DNA of 62,430 bases from Candidatus Thalassospirochaeta sargassi (GCA_028532855.1 JAQQAL010000015.1:1-62430), one strand, 5' to 3'. Positions 12,101-19,105 are shown, numbered from the stretch's first letter. The notes: generated from the letters alone by a model not told the origin. Numbers and translations: made by a program.

Positions 12101-13795
12101 GACGACAGTTATCTTGCCGGCTTGAATACTGCTGCTGAGCAGCTTGGTGGAACAGGATTATTTGCAATTAATATCAGCAGCAGCGGATTGAGCGGTGAAA
12201 TAACCGATGAAGGAATAATGCTTGGAAAATACCTCTATGAACTTGGAAAGGCTGCAGCAGCTGATATTGCAATAAAGAATTACAGTGAAGTCGAAAACAG
12301 TGAAAAGCTCCTCGAACTTGGTTTTGTGATGGGCGATCAAGTCCTTGAGGATACAGTCTGGCGGATTTTATCCGGTGCCGATGAGCTCTCTTTTGATGCT
12401 GTCGAGGGAGTAGACGCCGAAACTCTCAACATAGATGGAGTCAGAGAGATACATCTGAACAGTGAATACGAAACAGAAGATGAGCTGTTAAAAGCGGCTC
12501 TTGTTTTACAGCATGAGGCTCATCGTGACGGTGATGACTATATGAACGACAGCGAAACCCTTCGGGCTGTTTCCGCCCATACCGAAATGGCTCTTGGTCT
12601 GGCCTCGGCATTTGGAATAGATTTTATTGCTGGGGATGAAAACCTAACCTCCGATATTGCATACTATATGGCTTCACTGAGGGGGGGGGACACGACAATT
12701 TTCAGGCAGTACGTTGACTCGGTTTACAGCTCGGGAGCGGATTACTGGAAGGTTTTACACGACGGTAATATTATGTTTGACGGAAGTAAAAATCTTTATG
12801 ATGAAAACGGTCGTATCCTTGCTGAATATACAGGATCCGGCGGTTTTACCGCTTCACTGGCTGATATGCTTGATATTAGTTTTGATGAAGCCGATTTGAT
12901 GATGAGACAGGCGGGATGGTCGTGGGACAACGGTACATTCAAGGTTGACGGAATGACGGTAGACGTTAAGAACAGTCTTGATCACCTCCTTGAAACCGAT
13001 AGTAATTTTAAAGCCCGATATGATATTCAGCTTAATCTAGTTGATAAGGTCTGGTCTGATTTCGGAGGAGATATGAAAGCTGCTCTTGCTTTTGCCGAGG
13101 AGGAAATAACCCTCGCCAGGGCAAGCGGGACAATGACCGATGAACTGCTTGAAAAGTACAACGTTCTCAGCAGTATGAATAATTTTGCCCAGACCTGGAA
13201 CGAAACTATGTATGAACAAGGTTTATGGGATCAGCAGCGCGCCCTGGATTATGAAGAGAATAATATTGAAGCTGAGTTTGAACAGATCTACAACGATTTC
13301 CAGGAAGGTAAAATCGCTGACAACTACATGTACACCGCCATCCCCGGTGTAATAAACCCTCTTGGAGGATTTTCATATATTACAACTAAAGATATTTATC
13401 CAGAAACTGAAAAGATGATAGAAATGAATCTGGCTAATAAACCCCATGGACAGTCTCGTGGCGGAAGTGCTGTTGATCTTGGTACAGACCAGAAATACTT
13501 AAAAATATTCACTACACAAATTGAAAATATTCTTTTCGGTAGTTTTATGAATTATAGTCAAGGAGGCGGTTACACTTTTTCATCCTATTCAGATAACTTC
13601 CATAAACTCTCCATGCATATGCTTGAAAATAATTATGCATCCATGATTCTTGAACAGCTGCAGCTCTCTGCGGAGGATACTGAGCTGTTTAGAACGACAT
13701 TACCTGCCGGTTTTACTTATGGATCTACAGGGAATTCCGGTGAGCTTACAACCGGTATTCATCTTCACTATGAGTTAATTCCTTTTGAATATTAG
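3167..13795 (+). CDS. Giant secreted protein of 3542 residues, TIGR04388-like, with degenerate M23-type C terminus
   Basis: An N-terminal signal peptide (cleavage around residue 25, near NSYTQ) marks it for export. Long acidic, Trp-punctuated helical stretches follow, for example about 130-420 and 2300-2365. A hydrophobic hairpin lies at about 1973-2020 and Gly/Ala-rich hydrophobic segments at about 2745-2945. A QHEAHRDG motif is at 3115-3122. The last 120 residues resemble a LytM/M23 peptidase: SAVDLG with D3437, a HKLSMHML segment, and G-IHLHYE with H3532 and H3534. The canonical first zinc His four residues before the Asp is absent, so activity is doubtful. Length, signal peptide and architecture recall the Leptospira 'longest protein' family. 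Role unknown; surface or periplasmic. AAGGA precedes the ATG. Confidence 0.8.
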   Translation: MNKPRNLCAVLLGVSFIFLNTNSYTQNTGLQDFTYLFDESQMNYYFDRADEQTDRRQWMDYVDFGLESTAAAWEKELLLLPELDYDPENLPVVTEKYFKELIADRFAQWLSRSFFNSIHPAELGRLSLGIEELNNLYLYNDPDSDSGYKTSIDYYDLYEPDNEGIYVLAEKGDKTLWAEGAREKMGILMDSWSENMITASAELRSTIDESLIDSFDRIWQEDFKEHRDKYNQQLYQLYCLEQSRFSNLRLNDQASLQFQSDSGAAEAVTGELLVRTVERLDAELEALKSGLDDRIKDADLQSSFSSENWDLAFRNLLEQGLNAWDSAEKEFLFERIEWEQTALIEAADADRIWVEAFSELRSERTAWFNSFKTILEDGRELWTEEGGELDAVISQAISEIEQNAVHESSSLQERLDNNIEMLLHSIEMMHAARSSWEYWMDCVDGGSKESFDGGSISWDANSMTSATDDLIAAVSGDQEMAADEAHYWVETFSLYQSYALDMQQKLAEIYGVVVFDSSTFETAFDGSDLKPALLDTAVLNDEEVWEAVFLDSLQVETLKARACMQYWEEQIETAEAVYAYSIDTTSLKEGADDTLQKLEQSRLLYEETFNAYADGVEELNSLGRSLDNLEEQLSAVMLEINDCRKRLNGAREQYTGLISDLYSDNPQYLADEYKENYLLLIEYTENSSAYENYLQAALNYGISVNTASLSEHLLKLLNGDPASTAGLLYNPDSFSLRSLEERMNSVSTAGFTINANQLQDGFFCLSTENSITSFTDYLENSLFLSSLDYRYSKLVEYFGLYNDPETDSGSEILWEMQRIIKSIQQTEKAEYELRLAEIRLYTSESFSQWAMQYFETDVYNEIPAEASPSFINNIPGEIDEDIRVYDSLLQLYAESDAEDFVIYDWDEFSPDSPDDLNIEQAYQKIWDHIKETEGTDVDTAIKVSEIAASLKALKAWLLEHGPLDEASNLIEAALLQPDDLSGHQYLALYLEGGHNLAADSGDLYPYIYSAEYAGAKQRQKIASLLVESEECVPVLAEHNYNIRKKNLFCELEQLGLLNSDTGELISPEEIWSLKVFNSLTDVSEWFYELDDVLLSRELPFWFSEILADYIDSLKDYAAVRAASIFPEAQTFETSEINFEIEGWIDEITNAGKLLEYFESDLDDIEKLILIVESELMDEAVKNEARFRLVETAAFDLGAAAAAMESFEGESAQWNSLFSKMELTEIWEYKDEIIAKASDIYAMAAALESSDATDWSTVPAGWIPYYEAAKWNASDFNIENAEELSDSEYRSAEIHLLKKEVLSGDYTAESLEDRLALVLDITESEIAEVTALQRVIDTVKKYKPRLHGEFDDYLVSENFEPELSSRIRAVYLRFHGSPYFQFDEAVFMPAADSTDLTAAMIIEQLAFNKTRVLNPTAACPSAALSMNDVFFRNISDYILSSVYGPDVSSCVSLAKAYAGRDLALRLSEYNASLDTVDADNWRSFINTDYIGSDDIYLYSADENDSVNFILDASETCIALTAYLAEGLTAWNPEQFNIEAISEDYTYSGNDDAYIEYAQAWDTYSTLRSNISTIKNDLGILGNRREKLLRLQAADDESVNSELKPLADLIDEFESEYDNALEKRILLIEGAGGFRETEAAYSAAYDSARVLLNEFESVEHDYSMAASIYNFASSGYLSRIADEVSPESRLAYVEDKLNRSTAAYDALYNLGNSDTLLSSAYSENIQYKEYFDRYIEYFRDNILFNRINQVMNEAVSLQVSVVSQAESSWQQALNESYCNVVYRDEEGALCVPEGLEHLTLTEKPNGSWDIGWSDNADIEKIERYFNSVFETDLVKWLESLNAINNLQNLTEIVTIWGMAGKWEEYQALSADEKDEISDSFWSNYLNRNNETDLDREGAKELLITEWKEAFNKIEGYSDEELWMYNFYKILSKGSLMQIDTSIGGLRTSENLDVVSEEESVLLANQYLIEGCKEDARILILSSIPMFTIAAGYYAMAIGFLSLPLGWIAAALAFSIAAGFTLGAESKLGESNMRLEAAKQIQNNVISSCENNIDNFMLDFYRDSESILNKKNAWERETAKLQLMLGGAEGSSEFTAEEQKTALENTIVDAFIQKGENLHDLLVQLDIVEPDAETGEDSLAISSFLEKYYFPAELTSIEYITEFESISKLRCNEAESELNDFTAALSAVQRQSVETDYSDAYQDFIQGDSDYSEFLSSVDETWGKNMFSEREHVLRLYETRNQYSETLTDYALFNSDATEGFLNQQRELLAVGDSSINNLRIQNNCNVRLAELQMLKSDFVERYQIWENQMKAIAARSDLEWQNAESRFNQRREQWAVSISNSFETQQQMWAEKYADFLNDKENWLKSVALQSTDYGNIRVLEDFGTMTEAAVSAAGNSILTGRLISGITGTEDILSNLFDGELLDEMLRGAALNNAEISSPASLVFTSAGLSRFNTSESISRIEEFQIERNNQFEGHIALLKYENLLEQVHSAEKNFSAIISDANESMENSISKTMREDGYVFNGTKYEKEIVAGATFNSYIYQTAFVSRYNFYEPDNLNFSRELEAASGELAGIDIEGLEGLADKAIDNIRNKLEMIFGVDSSADSKILSALGLNTTEIEGEYQQTEIADDMEKTGPIEQVVEFIEMIAENISGKLSEPELPETRIIELEPGAFGLHIGFAPEFSENVDPGLDWDAPGQMKYRGSGELGRIMGEFIFNKIREGVGWGEVNMPHYYKRLWDDSESFIQAPTVAELTGLGINIMTLGAGGIASFWGAMVVGLADNVAITAFDISNGNSSAGEGLFNLGKQIVIESFATLGSDYISSIDTSDFSLGKLIGLNLGQQAYNNSTYAAFNALNYDDEFGFDYSLSVLDYGLFGASAVSGYAGTAASMGVSSLISGILPPLEAAYYGSLADLGGVAAEQAAEYAVHAGYQLGRDGFSDISGSLSTAFDNMDMSINMLDIGSVLDAARLISVVGTDNYDDSYLAGLNTAAEQLGGTGLFAINISSSGLSGEITDEGIMLGKYLYELGKAAAADIAIKNYSEVENSEKLLELGFVMGDQVLEDTVWRILSGADELSFDAVEGVDAETLNIDGVREIHLNSEYETEDELLKAALVLQHEAHRDGDDYMNDSETLRAVSAHTEMALGLASAFGIDFIAGDENLTSDIAYYMASLRGGDTTIFRQYVDSVYSSGADYWKVLHDGNIMFDGSKNLYDENGRILAEYTGSGGFTASLADMLDISFDEADLMMRQAGWSWDNGTFKVDGMTVDVKNSLDHLLETDSNFKARYDIQLNLVDKVWSDFGGDMKAALAFAEEEITLARASGTMTDELLEKYNVLSSMNNFAQTWNETMYEQGLWDQQRALDYEENNIEAEFEQIYNDFQEGKIADNYMYTAIPGVINPLGGFSYITTKDIYPETEKMIEMNLANKPHGQSRGGSAVDLGTDQKYLKIFTTQIENILFGSFMNYSQGGGYTFSSYSDNFHKLSMHMLENNYASMILEQLQLSAEDTELFRTTLPAGFTYGSTGNSGELTTGIHLHYELIPFEY

Positions 13796-13805
13796 AGGAG
13801 TGAAT

Positions 13806-14279
13806 ATGAGAAAATATATAGTTTTTGTATTATTAATGATGTGTATTGCTTGTGTGGATAAGAATGATGAATCTACTGAAAGTGATATATTCATTGAACC
13901 TGCTTTTAATGAATTGTTGAGAAATTTTAGCGTGATTTTTATACATCAAGATGACCCAGATATTGGTACGGGATCATATAGATTTGATGAGAATCTTGCA
14001 GTTATATTTGGTTATGGGGTGGATTATCAAAAAATTGTAATTCTGAAGGATTCGATTAAGGACGACACTCTGACAATCTACTTTTCCTATGTTCTCCCAG
14101 ATGGTAGGCAGGTTGAGCCGGCTGATTATTACCGCGTCACCGTCACTAAGGATGAGGTTTTTGAAGTTTACAACAAATATCAGGCCGGCGAAATTGAATA
14201 CTATGTATTGAAGAAAGAACGCGAGTTTCTGGGGTATGAGCTGCCTGATGAACTTGAGGGGGTTGAACTGCCTTGGTAA
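13806..14279 (+). CDS. Putative lipoprotein downstream of the giant secreted protein
   Basis: 157 residues. The start at 13806 (MRKYIVFVLLMM) follows a GAGGAG Shine-Dalgarno and lies ten bases after the giant gene's stop. An in-frame ATG inside the giant gene is less likely. The signal sequence ends in a lipobox, MCIAC, so the mature protein should be lipidated at Cys20 and membrane-anchored. The rest is acidic and probably beta-rich, with no recognised domain. Co-transcription with the 3542-residue protein suggests that the two work together at the cell envelope, but no function can be assigned. Confidence 0.75.
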   Translation: MRKYIVFVLLMMCIACVDKNDESTESDIFIEPAFNELLRNFSVIFIHQDDPDIGTGSYRFDENLAVIFGYGVDYQKIVILKDSIKDDTLTIYFSYVLPDGRQVEPADYYRVTVTKDEVFEVYNKYQAGEIEYYVLKKEREFLGYELPDELEGVELPW

Positions 14280-14411
14280 TGGTAATATACCCGCGTTACG
14301 GACATGAAGGGCGGAAGGCCCGGCTGGAAGCAGGGCGGGAGCGAAGCGTACCCCGGAATGGCCGGACCCCGGCCGGAGGGTGACCGGAGGGCGGGGGGAC
14401 GCCCGTTTTCT
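14280..14411. other. GC-rich spacer with a terminator-like hairpin
   Basis: This spacer is far richer in G+C than its surroundings and strongly purine-biased on the plus strand, with repeated GGCCGG/CCGG blocks that can self-pair. At 14389-14404 GGGCG and CGCCC flank a G-rich loop and are followed by GTTTTCTTT, a plausible plus-strand terminator for the giant-gene operon. The block resembles, in composition and in GGAGCG-type words, the spacer after tRNA-Gly at 45213-45348. It may be a family of palindromic intergenic elements. Confidence 0.4.
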
Positions 14412-14975
14412 TTACCTGAGTATATGCCTTGTCATTTTTTCTATGGGGATGTCTTTGATGCCGAGGCTTGCCTGGATGAATACTCCGTCGAGGCAGGCGA
14501 GGATTAGTTCTGCGAGGATGTCTTTATCGGGGTTGCCGCTCGTGAGCTGGCCTATGCCTTCTTTTACTGTGTTTTTCCATTCCTGGTAGATGGTGCGTAC
14601 CCGGGTGGCTGAGGCCTCGTCGCCGGATATTCCGTCGTAGATGAGGTAGAGGTGAAGGCGGCCGCGTTTGCTTGCACGGGTAAGAAGGCTGTAAACTGCC
14701 TGCAGAATTTTTTCTGGTGGGAGGTCGGCGCTCATGTTGCTTACCCAGTGAAGGATGTCTTCTGAGAGTCGTTTCATGTGCCGGCTGGTTATTTCAAACA
14801 GAAGTTCGGACTTTGTTGGATAGTAGTAATACAGTGTTCCCTTGCTGATTCCGCTTTCGCGGGCGATGTCCGAGAGGCTTGTGTTTTCGGCGCCCTGCTT
14901 GGTTATCAGGAAGGCTGCCGTACTGATTATTTTTTCTCTTGTTTTAGCGGAGTCCGCATTCTTCATCTTACCCAT
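14412..14975 (-). CDS. TetR-family transcriptional regulator
   Basis: 187 residues. An N-terminal TetR helix-turn-helix lies at about residues 12-58, with the family signature 'GISKGTLYYYYPTKSELL'. The helical C-terminal ligand-binding part has no recognisable specificity. It is the last gene of a four-gene minus-strand cluster with COG2122, NIL-ferredoxin and COG1900, 18 bases after the COG2122 stop. It may therefore control this sulfur-assimilation operon, perhaps in response to a sulfur metabolite; that is inference. The start is ambiguous between two nearby ATG codons, and AAAGG lies 12 bases before the first. Confidence 0.9.
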   Translation of the reverse strand: MGKMKNADSAKTREKIISTAAFLITKQGAENTSLSDIARESGISKGTLYYYYPTKSELLFEITSRHMKRLSEDILHWVSNMSADLPPEKILQAVYSLLTRASKRGRLHLYLIYDGISGDEASATRVRTIYQEWKNTVKEGIGQLTSGNPDKDILAELILACLDGVFIQASLGIKDIPIEKMTRHILR

Positions 14976-14993
14976 TTTTCTATTATCGACCTT

Positions 14994-15749
14994 TTACAAA
15001 AAAAATGTTCCTGTTATTTTATTTAGTCCCTCCGAATCAGAGTGACGCACTATTTCTGGCATTTTGCCGGCTATTGCAAGCTGTTTGTTTTTGATTATCA
15101 GTACTCCGGTTACGCCCTTAATTGCGGAAATTTTCTCCGCTGCGGGGCCGAGATCCGCCTCGGCTTTTACCATATTGCAGCCCTGGGTGGCTGCTGCATC
15201 GGCAAGCGAGGCGTTTCCGGATACTACTGTGCATAGGTCGCAGTCGCCGAGGCTGAGAGAATGTCCCATGCGGCTTGATGATGAGCAGAGGGCGGTGCCG
15301 CGGGCTCCGGGGGGAACTTTCAGGGCCAGGTTGCTGAAGCTTGAGTCTATGCCACTGAAGATTCCGGCTGTTACGGGTTCGGGGTCTGCACCGGGGAGGA
15401 TGAATATGTCCCCGCCGTTTTCAATTATTATTTCCCGGCGGGGGGTGGTTAAGGTTTCTGCTGCGCGCAGGGCGGCAAGGCTTGCTGTGGTGCCCGCTAC
15501 CGCAGCCATGGGGCCTGTCCCTGTAAGCTCTGCTGCTTCGGCCATAAGGACGGCTGGTTCGGGAGCCTTTGGCAGGAGGTTTACCGGGGTGAGGCTTGTA
15601 AGAAACTCCGGCTGACGCTTTATATACGCCTCTAGTTCAATTCTAATCTCTGTTATGCGTGATGTTATTTCCTTGTAGAGGCTGGTATTGTCGGCCGGCG
15701 ATATCCGGTATGATGCATCTCTATAGCTGAAGGTTTCAAAGTGCCGCAT
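14994..15749 (-). CDS. UPF0280 / COG2122 ApbE-like protein
   Basis: 251 residues matching the UPF0280 family, a relative of the ApbE flavin transferases. Visible signs are the N-terminal RDASYRISP segment, the Gly/Ala-rich 'GTGPMAAVAGTTASL' motif, 'IIIENGGDIF', and the 'RMGHSLSLGDCDLCTVV' region. In Methanosarcina acetivorans a COG2122 protein (MA1715) is needed for efficient sulfide assimilation into homocysteine together with COG1900 and NIL-ferredoxin proteins. Those two partners sit directly upstream here, with a 12-base gap. The same role is inferred. The Shine-Dalgarno is weak. Confidence 0.85.
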   Translation of the reverse strand: MRHFETFSYRDASYRISPADNTSLYKEITSRITEIRIELEAYIKRQPEFLTSLTPVNLLPKAPEPAVLMAEAAELTGTGPMAAVAGTTASLAALRAAETLTTPRREIIIENGGDIFILPGADPEPVTAGIFSGIDSSFSNLALKVPPGARGTALCSSSSRMGHSLSLGDCDLCTVVSGNASLADAAATQGCNMVKAEADLGPAAEKISAIKGVTGVLIIKNKQLAIAGKMPEIVRHSDSEGLNKITGTFFL

Positions 15750-15761
15750 GGCCCGACAGCA

Positions 15762-16178
15762 TTAAAACAGTGAGCTGCACGCGCCGAATGGGCAGTTGCG
15801 TACGCAGCTCATACACGCGATACATTTTTCGCCGTTGAACCTGACCTCACGAGTGGTTTCATCATGAATGTAGAGGGCGTCTGTGGGGCAGTGGCTGAGA
15901 CAGTTGCCGCAGCTGACGCATTTGTTCTCGTCCCACACGAGACTGTTTTTCATCTTGTTGATGTTGACGTCGAAGGTTTCGATAAACTTCAGCCCTTCGG
16001 CTACCATCTTTTCTTCCCCGGTGACGTCTATTGCCATATGTCCTTCGGCGTTGGGGGTTATGCTTGCGCGGAATATGTTTATTTCAAGGTCATAATTGCG
16101 TATCAGCTCGGTGACGACTGGTTTCCCGGCTATAGAACCTGAAAATGTCAGCAATACTCTTTTTGTTATTTTGCTCAT
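15762..16178 (-). CDS. NIL-domain ferredoxin (two 4Fe-4S clusters)
   Basis: 138 residues. The N-terminal NIL domain, about 1-75, is of the kind found in methionine-uptake ATPases. It is followed by a bacterial-type ferredoxin with two CxxCxxCxxxC motifs: C87/C90/C93/C97 and C119/C122/C125/C129. This fusion is the partner of COG1900 in the methanogen homocysteine pathway (MA1822 with MA1821), where it is thought to supply electrons or handle the sulfur. The start overlaps the COG1900 stop by four bases (ATGA), which indicates translational coupling and supports a shared function. Confidence 0.92.
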   Translation of the reverse strand: MSKITKRVLLTFSGSIAGKPVVTELIRNYDLEINIFRASITPNAEGHMAIDVTGEEKMVAEGLKFIETFDVNINKMKNSLVWDENKCVSCGNCLSHCPTDALYIHDETTREVRFNGEKCIACMSCVRNCPFGACSSLF

Positions 16179-17371
16179 GCCCGGCCTCCACGATCCTTGA
16201 TGTTAAGCGGTTTCATTCCCTTGTCTACGGGAAATGGCTGATATGGTTTCGACAACATGAAATCGCCCTGCTTTATCTCAGCTTTCAGCATTTCGGCTAT
16301 TTTCAGGGCCTTTGAATATGATGAAAGCGATGCGGTCAGCACCTGTTTGCCGTTTATCTCTACCTTTCCGCTTCTAAGCTGTTCATATGAAAGCTTCGCA
16401 ACAACATCGGACCCGCGTGCTGGATATACTGATGAATAGTCGATTACAGGTGCAAAGATTTCTGAATCTCGTACGGTGCAGTCTTTAAGGATGTCGCTGT
16501 TGAGGATAGGTATCGGTATCCCAACACCCAGGGCGAGTGAAACTCCATAACCCTTGAAGCTGACGCCTCTCACAAACTCAGGAGTCATCTGTTTCATGTC
16601 GCCGGTGAGCGCCAGGGTTCCGGCACCCTCGGATGGCACTCCGTTTTCACCCCGTTCGCAGGCAGAAGCGAACTGGGTTCCTTCGGCATACACATGGCCG
16701 TGGGCTCCGGCAAGCCATACGCTTGAACCGACACCGATTGTCTTGTAATACGGATCGTTAAGAAGCGGCGATAGCTGACCCGCTGAACAGTAGGTGAGGT
16801 TTTTCATGTTCGGATTAAGCTTACCCAGGTAGGTATGAATGGCTTTGTCGGAACAGTTGATTGCAACATTATAATTCTGATAGCAATTACGCGGGTTTGT
16901 CATTATTGCCTGGTTAAGATCATCTATTGTTATATAGCTGCGTAATTCTTTCAGCGGATATTCGTCGGTTCCGTATGAGAGTGCGAACAGCTGAACCTCT
17001 TCGCCTGCAACGAGTTTTTCTATGACGTGTCCGCCGCCGAAGAGGAAATCGCCGGGGTAGTACATGTTGGCCGGGTCATTGTGACGCAGCTGGGTTGCAC
17101 CAAGATAAACATCGACGGCTGCAATACCGGCATAGGCTGATACATCGTCAAGCCAGACCTCGGTCATGCGCATTTTGGGTTTTGAGTGCCCGAAATTTAG
17201 AAAACATCCTGAAGAACACATTGGTCCGAATGTAGCGGTTGTAACTACATCAATTTCGGCAGCAGCCTCATCAAGCCCCTTTCTATCGACGTAATCAATA
17301 ACTTCATCGGCAGTAAGGACAACCGCTGTCCCGGATTCAATCTTCGAGTTTATTTCTTCGTATGTCTTCAT
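16175..17371 (-). CDS. COG1900 / DUF39 homocysteine biosynthesis protein
   Basis: 398 residues matching the DUF39/HcyS family, proposed to make homocysteine directly from aspartate semialdehyde and sulfide without O-acetylhomoserine. Conserved features include the two-cysteine segment 'FGPMCSSGCFLNFGHSKP' (C52 and C56), 'AINCSDKAIHTYLG', and 'VGSSVWLAGAHGHVYAEGTQ'. It leads the operon with NIL-ferredoxin, COG2122 and TetR. No Shine-Dalgarno precedes the ATG; instead TATAAT lies nine bases upstream (17381-17386), so the mRNA may be leaderless. Substrate supply could come from the aspartate-semialdehyde dehydrogenase at 32783-33898. Confidence 0.92.
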   Translation of the reverse strand: MKTYEEINSKIESGTAVVLTADEVIDYVDRKGLDEAAAEIDVVTTATFGPMCSSGCFLNFGHSKPKMRMTEVWLDDVSAYAGIAAVDVYLGATQLRHNDPANMYYPGDFLFGGGHVIEKLVAGEEVQLFALSYGTDEYPLKELRSYITIDDLNQAIMTNPRNCYQNYNVAINCSDKAIHTYLGKLNPNMKNLTYCSAGQLSPLLNDPYYKTIGVGSSVWLAGAHGHVYAEGTQFASACERGENGVPSEGAGTLALTGDMKQMTPEFVRGVSFKGYGVSLALGVGIPIPILNSDILKDCTVRDSEIFAPVIDYSSVYPARGSDVVAKLSYEQLRSGKVEINGKQVLTASLSSYSKALKIAEMLKAEIKQGDFMLSKPYQPFPVDKGMKPLNIKDRGGRA

Positions 17372-17477
17372 GTATTTGACATTATAATATTGTAATGTTT
17401 ATTTCAAGGCTACTTAAAAAATGTTTTTGATATAAAAGCCTTGCAATGAAAATCAAAAAAATGCAGAATTAAACCAT

Positions 17478-17879
17478 ATGATTGGATTGAAAAAAGACGG
17501 CTCACCATACAGTGTGATGATTGTAGACGACTCAATATTTGTACAGAAGAGCATGACTAAGATTCTTGAGTCGGAAGGCTTTAAGATAATTGATACGGCC
17601 GGACACGGGCGCGAAGCTGTAGATAAATACCAGTCTCTTCACCCGCAGATTGACATGGTCACAATGGATGTGACCATGCCCGGCATGCACGGTATTGAAG
17701 CTCTGAAAGAGATTAAAGAATTCGATTCTGAGGCCTGTGTGATCATGGTAAGTGCCTTAGGCAAGACTGATATTATGAAAGACGCCCTGATGTTAGGAGC
17801 CGCTCACTATATTGTTAAACCTATTGATAAAAATAAGCTTTTAAAAACGATGGAATATGCAATTCAGTCTAAGATATAG
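17478..17879 (+). CDS. Stand-alone CheY-like response regulator
   Basis: 133-residue single receiver domain with no output domain. Key residues are present: the acidic pair D17/D18, the phosphorylatable D64 in 'VTMDVTMPG', S92, and K114 in IVKP. Such proteins act by protein-protein contact, as CheY does at the flagellar motor or in phosphorelays. No kinase is adjacent, so its partner is unknown. There is no Shine-Dalgarno. TTGCAA-N17-CAGAAT lies so that the ATG is eight bases after the -10, which hints at a leaderless mRNA. The 3' end overlaps the convergent HflX gene by 16 bases. Confidence 0.9.
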   Translation: MIGLKKDGSPYSVMIVDDSIFVQKSMTKILESEGFKIIDTAGHGREAVDKYQSLHPQIDMVTMDVTMPGMHGIEALKEIKEFDSEACVIMVSALGKTDIMKDALMLGAAHYIVKPIDKNKLLKTMEYAIQSKI

Positions 17880-19105
17880 CCTGCATATCTGTTTCTGATT
17901 TCATCCGGGCATACTGCCCTTACTTCAATATATGAATCTTCATGATCTTCACTTATAATTTCGCATTTTGAGTGCAGTTCGGACAGTAATTTGTAGCCTC
18001 TTCCGTCTGCGGGAAATCTGAAAAGGCTTTCTATTCTGTTTTCTCTTATAAAGCGTTCCATTTCTGCAAGCAGCTGGTCTATGCCTTCACCGGTTTTAAC
18101 TGAACAGAATGTCGATTGCTCTGTCTCAAGCTGTATCCCCTTGATGTTAATCAGGTTTGACTCGTCTTCTGTAAAACAGTCGATTTTATTAAAAACTGTC
18201 ATTATGCGTTTTTCTCCGGCCCCGATTTCCTTCAGGGTTGCGAGGGTTGTACGGTAATGAGCCTCGGCATCGCTGTCTGATGAGTCTATTACATGGATAA
18301 GGAAATCAGCCAGAACCGCCTCTTCAAGGGTTGAGTGAAAGGCCTGCACCAGTTTATGCGGCAGATCGCGGATGAATCCAACGGTGTCGGTCAGCGTCAG
18401 GCTGCCGCCGCCGGAGAGTTTAAGGCTGCGGGTGGTGGGGTCGAGGGTGGCGAAGAGCTTGTCTTCGGCTTTTATTCCGGCATCGCAGAGCAGATTCAGC
18501 AGGGAAGATTTTCCCGCGTTGGTGTAGCCGACAATACAGGCCGACGGGACGGTCCCAGCCCTCTTCGCCCTCTGGATTGCACGCTGCTTCTTGACTTCTT
18601 CGAGCTCACGCTTCATGCGCGAGATTTTTTTAAGTACTATACGCCTGTCTATTTCAAGCTGGGTTTCTCCCTCGCCCCTTGTTCCCCTTGTTCCTCCGCG
18701 CTGGCGGGAAAGGTGCGTCCATGCTCTTGTGAGGCGCGGAAGAGAGTATTCCATTCGCGCAAGCCCTGTTTGAAGCGATGCTTCGCGGGTGGTCGCACGG
18801 CTGGAGAATATTTCCAGTATTATTTCATGGCGGTCTATTACACAGAGTCCCGACTCTTTCTCCCAGTTTCGCTGCTGCGATGGTGAGAGGGCGGGGTTGA
18901 AAACGATCATATCGGCCTCGTAATCAAGGGCGTAATCGATTATCTCGCGTGTTTTTCCGCTTCCGAGCAGCCATGCCGCTGACGGTTTATTCAGCGGTAC
19001 CGTGAAGATTTTGATTGTCTCGATATCTACCGATTCACAGAGGGTTATGAGTTCATCCGCGAGTTTGCCGCTGCCCTTAAGGGTTACAAGGACTGCCCTG
19101 TCCAT
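17864..19105 (-). CDS. hflX: GTPase HflX
   Basis: 413 residues. The N-terminal HflX domain carries the Gly-rich 'RGGTRGTRGEGETQLE' segment at about 136-151. A G domain follows, with P-loop GYTNAGKS (193-200), DTVG (240-243) and NKID (306-309). HflX binds the large ribosomal subunit and splits stalled 70S ribosomes, especially under stress. The start overlaps the end of the upstream radical SAM gene by 22 bases, so the two are probably co-transcribed. Length and motifs are normal for the family. Confidence 0.96.
   Translation of the reverse strand: MDRAVLVTLKGSGKLADELITLCESVDIETIKIFTVPLNKPSAAWLLGSGKTREIIDYALDYEADMIVFNPALSPSQQRNWEKESGLCVIDRHEIILEIFSSRATTREASLQTGLARMEYSLPRLTRAWTHLSRQRGGTRGTRGEGETQLEIDRRIVLKKISRMKRELEEVKKQRAIQRAKRAGTVPSACIVGYTNAGKSSLLNLLCDAGIKAEDKLFATLDPTTRSLKLSGGGSLTLTDTVGFIRDLPHKLVQAFHSTLEEAVLADFLIHVIDSSDSDAEAHYRTTLATLKEIGAGEKRIMTVFNKIDCFTEDESNLINIKGIQLETEQSTFCSVKTGEGIDQLLAEMERFIRENRIESLFRFPADGRGYKLLSELHSKCEIISEDHEDSYIEVRAVCPDEIRNRYAGYILD

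Noticed and set aside
12509-12532. HEAHRDG in the giant protein as a zinc-protease HExxH site
   Set aside because: The spacing is HExH, not HExxH, and no third ligand is evident. It may be structural.
14304-14589. Short plus-strand ORFs in the GC-rich block and antisense to TetR
   Set aside because: Composition-driven open frames with no start signals or family features; they lie over a repeat-like spacer and the antisense strand of a clear TetR gene.
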